Source of the DNA: Phanerochaete sordida
Lineage: Eukaryota; Basidiomycota; Agaricomycetes; Polyporales; Phanerochaetaceae
Length of the DNA stretch: 64,000 bases
Reading direction: 5' to 3'
Assembly (NCBI GenBank): GCA_019973155.2
Contig: BPQB01000010.1
Location: 660,743 to 724,742 of the forward strand
Shown here: positions 57,610 through 64,000 of the stretch, piece by piece
Numbering within the stretch: the stretch's first letter is position 1
How the letters are laid out: every line of letters begins with the position of its first letter
Notes under the pieces: generated by a model
Databases searched by the model: none
Seen by the model: only the letters and a program-made list of their open reading frames with translations
Told to the model about the DNA's origin: nothing
Position numbers and translations under genes: made by a program

Positions 57610-58601
57610 ATGCGCGGCCCCCTCTTCGCACTCGTCCTCCTCGCGTCCACGCTCGGCGCACTCGCGGCCCCCGCCCCCGGCGGAGGCGGAGGCGGCGGCG
57701 GCCACAACAAGCCCTCCGGCGGCGGCAAGGGAGGCAACGGCGGTAACGCCGTCGGCGGCCACGGCGGCGTCGCCATCGGTCAGTGTCTCCTGCCCGCGCC
57801 CTGGTTGTTGGCACTCACATGGTCTCTCCGCAGGCGGCAGTGCCAACGGCGGCAGCGCGACCGGCGGCGCAGGCGGCAACGGCGGCAGCAGCGTCTTCAG
57901 CTCCGGCTCGGGAGGCAACGGCGGCAACGGCGGGTACGCCGTCGGCGGCGGCGGCGGCTTCGCGATCGGCGGCAGCGCAAACGGCGGCAGCGCGACGGGC
58001 GGCGCGGGCGGAAACGGCGGCAGCAGCTTCTTCGTGCGCGAGCCGGAGCCCGAGCCTGAACCTGAGCCCGGGCACTCGTCGTTCAACTTCGGGAGCGGCG
58101 GCGGCAACGGAGGCAAGGGCGGCAGCGCGTACGGCGGCGACGGCGGCCACGCCATCGGTGGGTCCCCGCACTCTTGCTAATGGTTGATGGGGCACGCGCT
58201 GACACTGGCGGCGACGCAGGCGGCAGCGCGAACGGCGGGAGCGCCACCGGCGGCGCGGGAGGCAACGGTGGCAGCAGCTACTCGTTCTTCGGCAGCGGAG
58301 GCAACGGCGGGAACGGCGGCAGCGCCTACGGCGGGAACGGCGGCTTCGCCATCGGTACGTGCTTTCCCCCGCGCACACGGCGCATGCTGACGCGCGCGCA
58401 GGCGGCAGCGCAAACGGCGGCAGCGCGACGGGCGGCAAGGGAGGCAACGGCGGGAGCAGCGGCTTCTTTGGCGGCAGCGGAGGGAACGGAGGCAACGGCG
58501 GCACTGCGGTCGGCGGGAACGGCGGCGTCGCCATTGGCGGCAGCGCGAACGGCGGAAGCGCGGTCGGTGGCGCGGGAGGAAACGGCGGAAACGGCCGCTG
58601 A
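57610..58601 (+). CDS. Secreted glycine-rich repeat protein
   Basis: The four-exon model closes at 275 aa: 57610-57778, 57834-58157, 58220-58354 and 58402-58601. A signal peptide MRGPLFALVLLASTLGALAA is followed by Gly/Asn/Ser-rich repeats. Each unit runs GSANGGSATGGAGGNGG, then SS plus a short Phe-bearing patch, then GGNGGNGG, then A(V/Y)GG-GG-(F/V/H)AIG. All three introns are phase 1 and split the same Gly codon in AI(G)|GSANGG or GHAIG|GSANGG. Internal exons (324 and 135 nt) are therefore symmetric repeat units; the AIGGSANGG border also occurs twice without an intron, in exons 2 and 4. Exon 2 carries an acidic insert REPEPEPEPEPG. No cysteines lie in the repeats and there is no GPI tail. 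Probably a cell-wall or matrix protein; no characterised family recognised. Confidence 0.85.
57834..58601 (+). repeat. Tandem Gly-rich coding repeats, some one per exon
   Basis: Five starts of the GSANGGSA unit lie in 57834-58600: at the beginning of exons 2, 3 and 4, within exon 2 (57969) and within exon 4 (near 58540, the last one short). Unit length is about 45 codons; exon 3 is exactly one unit. Confidence 0.8.
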
Positions 58602-61600
58602 GCGGTGGCGCGGGACTGCACTCGTCGGCGGACTTCTTGCTCTGAAAAAATGTGTCTGGGTGGAAATTTGGCGGATTGAATCGTGGACTGTGGCTCCGGA
58701 ACGAATGTACAATATCTGGGAAAGAAAATGTATCGCTATGTGTCTGGGCTCCAAGACTTCACTCGTGTGCCTCGAGTCGCCTCGACTTGCAGCATGAAAG
58801 CATGAAAAGCAGCGCTAGAAATTCGCCAAGGACACTGCAGCTGCCTCAGCCTCGAGAAAAATTAGCCAGGTCACAGAGGGCACGCGTGTGCGAGTGTCCG
58901 CACCGTATCTCGCCGGCAGACCCCGGACGCCACGAAGCCCGGACGCACGGGCGTAGTCCCACATTGGGCCGAGCCGCGCGCAGCACGCGCCAGCGGGAGC
59001 CCTACACGCACCCGCGAGACCCACGTCGATCAGAACAAACCCTCGCCCTTCTCGCGAGCGCACAGAGAACCGCACTTGTCTTCGCCTTCGCGCCCTCGGG
59101 CTGCTCCCTGGACTGCGCACCGGGCAGAACCCTGACTCATCCTCTCGCACGACCCGCGCTCGCGTCCCACGCCTCGGCTGCGACTCGGGCAGCAGCCCGT
59201 GGGCGCCCTCGCGCGTCCGCCAGCACGGCATGCGCGACGGAGCGGCGAGGGTCGCGCTTCGCGCGCGAAACGCCTGTACATAACCCGTTTTCTGCGGCGC
59301 CTCCGCGTGTGCGTGTCCTGCGCACGCGGGAGGCGCGCAGGGGCGGGCGCGAAACATGCAAAGCATTCCACGCGTGCACTTCGTGCAGCCCGTCGCGCCC
59401 ACACACGGCGCCAGGCATCGCGTCGATGCCGAGGCGCGCGCGGGGGCCCGGCTGCCCAAATGCCTCGCGCGGCGCTCAGATGGGGTGCGCTATCGCCGTG
59501 CCCCCCGGCCTCTGGAGTTAACGGAGGCCTGATTGCCGCAGACGCGTGCGTGCAGGCGGGGCGGTGCAGGGCACCTGGGCGGCGTGGGCATCACGGGGCG
59601 CGTGTCTGGGAGGGCGGCCCGCGGAACGGAGGGCACAACGCAGCATCGTCAAGGCCGCTGCTGGACATGCGCAGCGCCAGCAGCACTATATGGAGTGCTT
59701 TGCTCCCAGGGACCAGAGGCCAGACCGGCGGGGCCTCCAGGACGCGGCGACCCTGCGCGCGCGGGGGGCACCCGACACCTGACGTCACGACATCGCTTGC
59801 AGGCGGGGGCCACGCATGTCCGTGCACGGCCACCGTTGAATGGTGCTGCGAGGCGGCGAGGCGCACGCAGCAGATCGCCCGGCGATGCACACGCGGCGCG
59901 CCGGGGCAGCCAATGGGCTGCGTGCGTGCGGCGCGGCCTGGGCTCGCGCGGGCAGCGGGACGCGCGCAGGCGCGGGGCGAGGCGGGCTTCGCCAGGGCCG
60001 ACGCCTGCGCGTGGGATCCCGGCCAATAGAAAGTGCACTGCATGGCCTGGGGAAGTGCTGGGGGTGTGGGGGATCAAGGGGTGTGCCGGCCCTCGTCTTC
60101 TCTGACCGGACGTGGCTTTCGCTGGCGCGAGCGCGCGCCACCTGCTGAGGGGCTTGGATTGCGCTGGGAGGCGAGAAGCCGCTGGGGACTTGCCACTTCA
60201 TTGTGGCTGCTATCGTCCGAGCATCCCGTGTATCGATCGCCCGAGTCTAACCTCACGAGCCTGAACATGCTTCCTCCCGACGCTGTCCGCGTGGAAGTAG
60301 AGTATGAATCTAGAGTGGGAGGTGGTTCTTGCAACTTCTTCATACGGTCGCTATAGGGAGGACGTACAATCATCTTGTCAGTAGGACGTACGCTGCGAGT
60401 CTTCTGTCCATCCAGGGCTCAGAGACTCTACGAAGTGCAGGGGTCTCCGGTAGCGGTCCATCGAGCCTTGCTGCTGTCTCGATTACAAACAAGGCCTCCG
60501 GTTTGGTTCATGACGCTCGCTGCAGGATATGGGTACAAGTCGCACACAGTCCATGAAGGTCCAGAGGCCAGACATGGTGTAGATTCAGGCAGGGGACGAT
60601 AATCATGGTCGAGCGAGAACAAGACACGAAAGGCGCGATAAGATTTGGCCTGCTCGGATCGCTCGGCGTCCGTTATCAGCGAACTGCCCAAAGTAGACTC
60701 AGGCGGCAGCGACGCAGCCGCTTCCGGGTCTTCACCACCCTCTTCCAACCTCGAGCCACAACGTTCAACCTTTCGCCCCCTTGTTCGCCCTCTTCCTCGA
60801 CTCAGACGTCCTGCGTCGCCCTAGTTCCCGCAAGGTTCAAGTGCGATAGCGCAGAAGGCAAGACCTGCGACGTTCTCGACAAACTTTGGTGAGCGGACAT
60901 GAAGCTCTCGCGGAGCTAGGCCCGGGACCACCATCCTAATGTCTCTTCTGAACAGTGTATACGCCTCGAATGTACATACTGGATATTCTTTTGTCTCGAG
61001 CGTCGACATTCGAAATGAAGGTGTTGCCCATGCGCACCGCGCGGCCTCTGTGCTGCCTAGCGACTCGCTTTCCCCCGACATTCGCGTGCCGTGTGCCGGT
61101 GAGGCTCGGCCACGAAAACTTCAGACACGAAGGCCAGCCCCTCTAAAAGACCGTGCAGGAAGCCATAGGGCCTTGTCCAGATCGCAATATTCGACTGTTG
61201 GCCGCAGGGCACTCGTCCGGCTGTTAGTTTCAGGGAGTCGTATTTCCCTGCAGAGGGTCGGGTGAATCAATTTTCGCCGTGCTCAGCGCGATTGCTATCG
61301 CGCGTGCACAGCACAGGACTACCCCAGATTCCCTGTCTTTCCTGGATCTGGCTGCTCATCATCTACCGCAGGGCTGCAGACCCGGACAACCTAGCGCCCC
61401 TGCACGCCAGAGCGCGAGTGGATATCCCGTAACCGTTTCCCAAAGCGGCGGCGTGTCGGTGCACGCTGTACGTGAGCACGTACAGGTACGTACTTGTCGC
61501 TACGCCTTTCCTCACACGTTGCACGCTGAGCGCCCTGCCCCGCAGGCACCTGAGCTGATGGCCGCGCTGCCGCCTCACACGAGGGAAATCAATGATAAAT

Positions 61601-64000
61601 TCACGGAAAACCCGTGGACCGCCCCGCGCAACGTGCTCGAGTGTCCGAGCTGCCCGCCTTGGGCATAGTGGCGCGCCTCCCGCGCTGCCAGGGTGAGCTG
61701 CGACACGCCTCCGCCGTGATGGAACTGGGCTCACTGCCCCCGCCAGGTCTCCGAGAGCCCCCGCCAGGCACTTGCGGCGGGCAATCAGCGGGCGGCGTCA
61801 TCAGGGCTGCGTCCGGTGTTGTACTTCGTGGAGTCTAGCACGGAAAATGACATACCGTTGTCGTACAGCGGCCTTGCTGGCGCTCCAGCTCCCTGGCCGA
61901 CTCGAACCTTGTCGGGCGGGGAAGCCATGCATACACTTTCTGTTGCAGAGCGGATGCTGCACGTCTCACAGGGGCCAGGATTCGATGAAGGACTTCATCG
62001 TTCACGGACGTAACGTTCGCTTCGAAGAAATGTCAGGCGGATCGACACATGTTCGTCACAAGCAAGTTCTCTATTCAGTATGGGCTCAAAACGCTTCTAT
62101 GACGTTCATGTTAGACTCCCGGCATCCTAGGTACGCGGAACTGGTGCATTACAGGTGTGCGGATATGAACGTTGTATGACCACCACGCACCGTAAGCTCA
62201 AAGCGAAGGTCCATAATAGAACAAAGCGCTGGCTGTGCACAGCAACCGAATGCCGCCAATCCTCCTATAAGCGACGCGCGGTTTCTGGACGTCCACGCGT
62301 GTGCCCGCTACGCACAAACGCGGCTGCAGCCAGCACAAAACACGCGGCCCAATACAGCATGGCGCAGTGATTATTGTGTGAGTCGGCGGACCGCCCGCCA
62401 GAGTTTTGTTGCCAACCTGCAGCTGACAGCCCGTGCAAGCCAGCCCCTGCCAGCCCGCGGACGCAGACAAAACGCGTAACCAAGACGATGCGAGACGCAG
62501 CACAGGGTGCAGTGACGCGTCGCGCGCACGCCCCACCCACAAAGAGCGCGCCCTGCCCGCCCGATCGATCGTCGTTGTTTGCCTCCGCCGATCCCGCGCA
62601 GCTCGGACCGTCGGCTTTTCGCCCGCTTCTCTGCGCCCCGCGCACGACGCGGCGGCCCGCGCGCAGGCCTGTCCCCGGCCCAAGCGCGGACGACGGCCCA
62701 CGGCCCCCTCGCTGCGTCCTGTCTGCACGCGCTGTTCACCCGAGGTTCACGCCGTGGCGCGTCCGTCCCGCGGATGCGCCGGCGGCGTGCAGCCGAAGCC
62801 CGAACCGCGCCAGGGGTCACCTGCGCGATCGCGCTGCCCGCTGGATAGCCGGCGCGCGTCGCTTTTCATCGGCCTTGCGTCCGTGGTGCGCAATCGATTG
62901 TGCGCGAAGCCTATCTGCCCGACGCACAAGAGCGGTCCACGGTAGACCGGCGCCCCAGCCGTGCGTGCGCCCCCTCGTCCGCGGTTCCTCCTGTTCTTAC
63001 GTACAGATTAGATGCGCCCCAGCCTTTGCATCCCCTCGAAAGGAGCAATCTCTTTGTGCGCGAGCGTAATCTGCGCACGGCAGACGCACCGCTCACTCAG
63101 CAATCCGAGCCGCCTTACGTTCGCCGCGCGCACACAGGAGCCCTCGCAGCCCTCGGCCGCGCGCCCCGCCCGCATGCGTGCGATCTGCGGCGGCGCACGG
63201 CGACCCAGCATGTCTCCGGCGCGCGCGCGCGCGAATCCCTGGGCATCGCCGGGCGCGAGGCAGATCCCGGGGCTAGCGCGGCGGACGCTCGCGCTGTTGC
63301 GACGCCGGCGGGCCGCGCGCTGTGATAGGCTCGCGCGCACGCAGGTGCGCACCGCGCGCCCGAGCCACCGCCATCGATGACGAGCCTGTGGTGGCACGGT
63401 CTTGTCGCGGGCGGCGGCGCGCGGCGTGCGGGCCAATTGCACGCAGAAAAATGAATCACATGTCCCGCTGCGCCGCCCGCGGTGTCTCGCGTGGGTCTCG
63501 TCGCGCGGCGGCTCGACAGACGGCGCGTCCGGCACCTGCGCGTCGCTGATCACCCCTTGGGCCCGTCCCGCACCGTACCTGCAAAAGCGTCCGCGCCCGA
63601 GATGCCTGCACGGCGCACTACGGCGCAGGCCCCGCGCGGCGCGTCCTCGGCGAAAGCCTGGCGGGCGCGCTCCTCGCGCTCAGGCTCGCGCAGGCCCACC
63701 TGACGCGCGGCACACGTCTATCAGCCCCGGCACGGCCGTTGCCCCCCCTGCTAGCAGACGTCTGGACAGCTCCACGCGGGCCGCTGCGCTTCCCGGGCGA
63801 TTTTGGCGTTGATTTTGGTGGCGGGGCGTTGAGCCGGAGGGATGATGCGGTGCCGCACATGCGTCCTCTCTTGCACTGCGTGTTGAGGCTAGATTGCCGC
63901 CGGTGCGCAGGATGGGTGTAATGTGGGCTGCAGCTGGCTTGCAGCCAATGTGACGCGGGTCCACGTCGTAGCTGGTGGTGGGGCGGTCGCAATACAGTGA
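58602..64000. other. GC-rich, gene-poor stretch
   Basis: 5.4 kb with no gene I can support. GC and CpG are high through 58.8-60.1 and 62.3-64.0 kb, with a more balanced island at 60.2-62.2 kb. Overlapping ORFs of up to about 290 codons are low-complexity Arg/Ala/Pro sequence, as expected from composition. No telomere repeat, rRNA, tRNA, transposase or reverse transcriptase was recognised. Confidence 0.45.

Noticed and set aside
57834..58601. Regular repeats resembling a CRISPR array or minisatellite
   Set aside because: The repeats are in frame, code for Gly-rich units and respect exon borders. The genome is eukaryotic.
63900..64000. Possible telomere at the GC-rich end of the window
   Set aside because: No TTAGGG/CCCTAA tracts are present; the window simply ends in unique GC-rich sequence.

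Overview
This is a stretch of a filamentous basidiomycete nuclear genome, most likely an agaricomycete of the polypore type. The evidence is many short spliced exons with 48-80 nt introns, mostly GT-AG with some GC-AG, and several gene families known mainly from mushroom-forming fungi: F-box-like proteins, DUF6533 and DUF6534 membrane proteins, DUF6589 fragments and 'macrophage-activating glycoprotein'-like secreted proteins. I rebuilt exon models by hand. Where I say a model closes, the summed exons are divisible by three and the spliced protein runs to a stop.

0-8.4 kb is a diverged segmental duplication. Two F-box-like genes (minus strand) each lie beside the 5' end of an AIF/AMID-type FAD oxidoreductase. 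Only the second oxidoreductase copy is complete. The first is a relic of promoter and first exon, and a 141-bp foldback MITE has inserted in that copy. An orphan gene between them has a paralogue at 25.9 kb.

9.2-12.5 kb holds two tandem secreted, probably GPI-anchored proteins with identical intron positions. 13.0-20 kb holds conserved genes, condensin subunit 1 (CND1/YCS4) and RNA polymerase subunit RPB10, separated by two truncated mobile-element-like genes (DUF6589-like and RecQ-like) that abut head-on. 20.6-26.6 kb holds an orphan gene with its decayed copy, an atypical short-chain dehydrogenase, and the second copy of the 3.1-kb orphan family.

27.3-34.2 kb is the large NADH-type glutamate synthase GLT1, the central ammonium-assimilation enzyme. 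35.6-39.0 kb holds a small membrane-protein gene and a SIKE/FGFR1OP2-like coiled-coil protein, a candidate STRIPAK subunit.

40-54.6 kb is an accessory block: two convergent DUF6533 genes, then a tandem repeat of the unit [DUF6534 gene + truncated N-terminal HEAT-repeat fragment of TOR kinase]. One TOR fragment is broken; the other reads through. 54.6-64 kb is GC-rich and gene-poor. It holds one clear gene, a secreted glycine-rich protein whose internal exons are whole repeat units joined by phase-1 introns at the same motif.

The most unusual items are the paired TOR-fragment/DUF6534 units, the exon-per-repeat glycine-rich protein, and several very small exons (3, 11, 12 and 16 nt) that simple ORF reading would miss.
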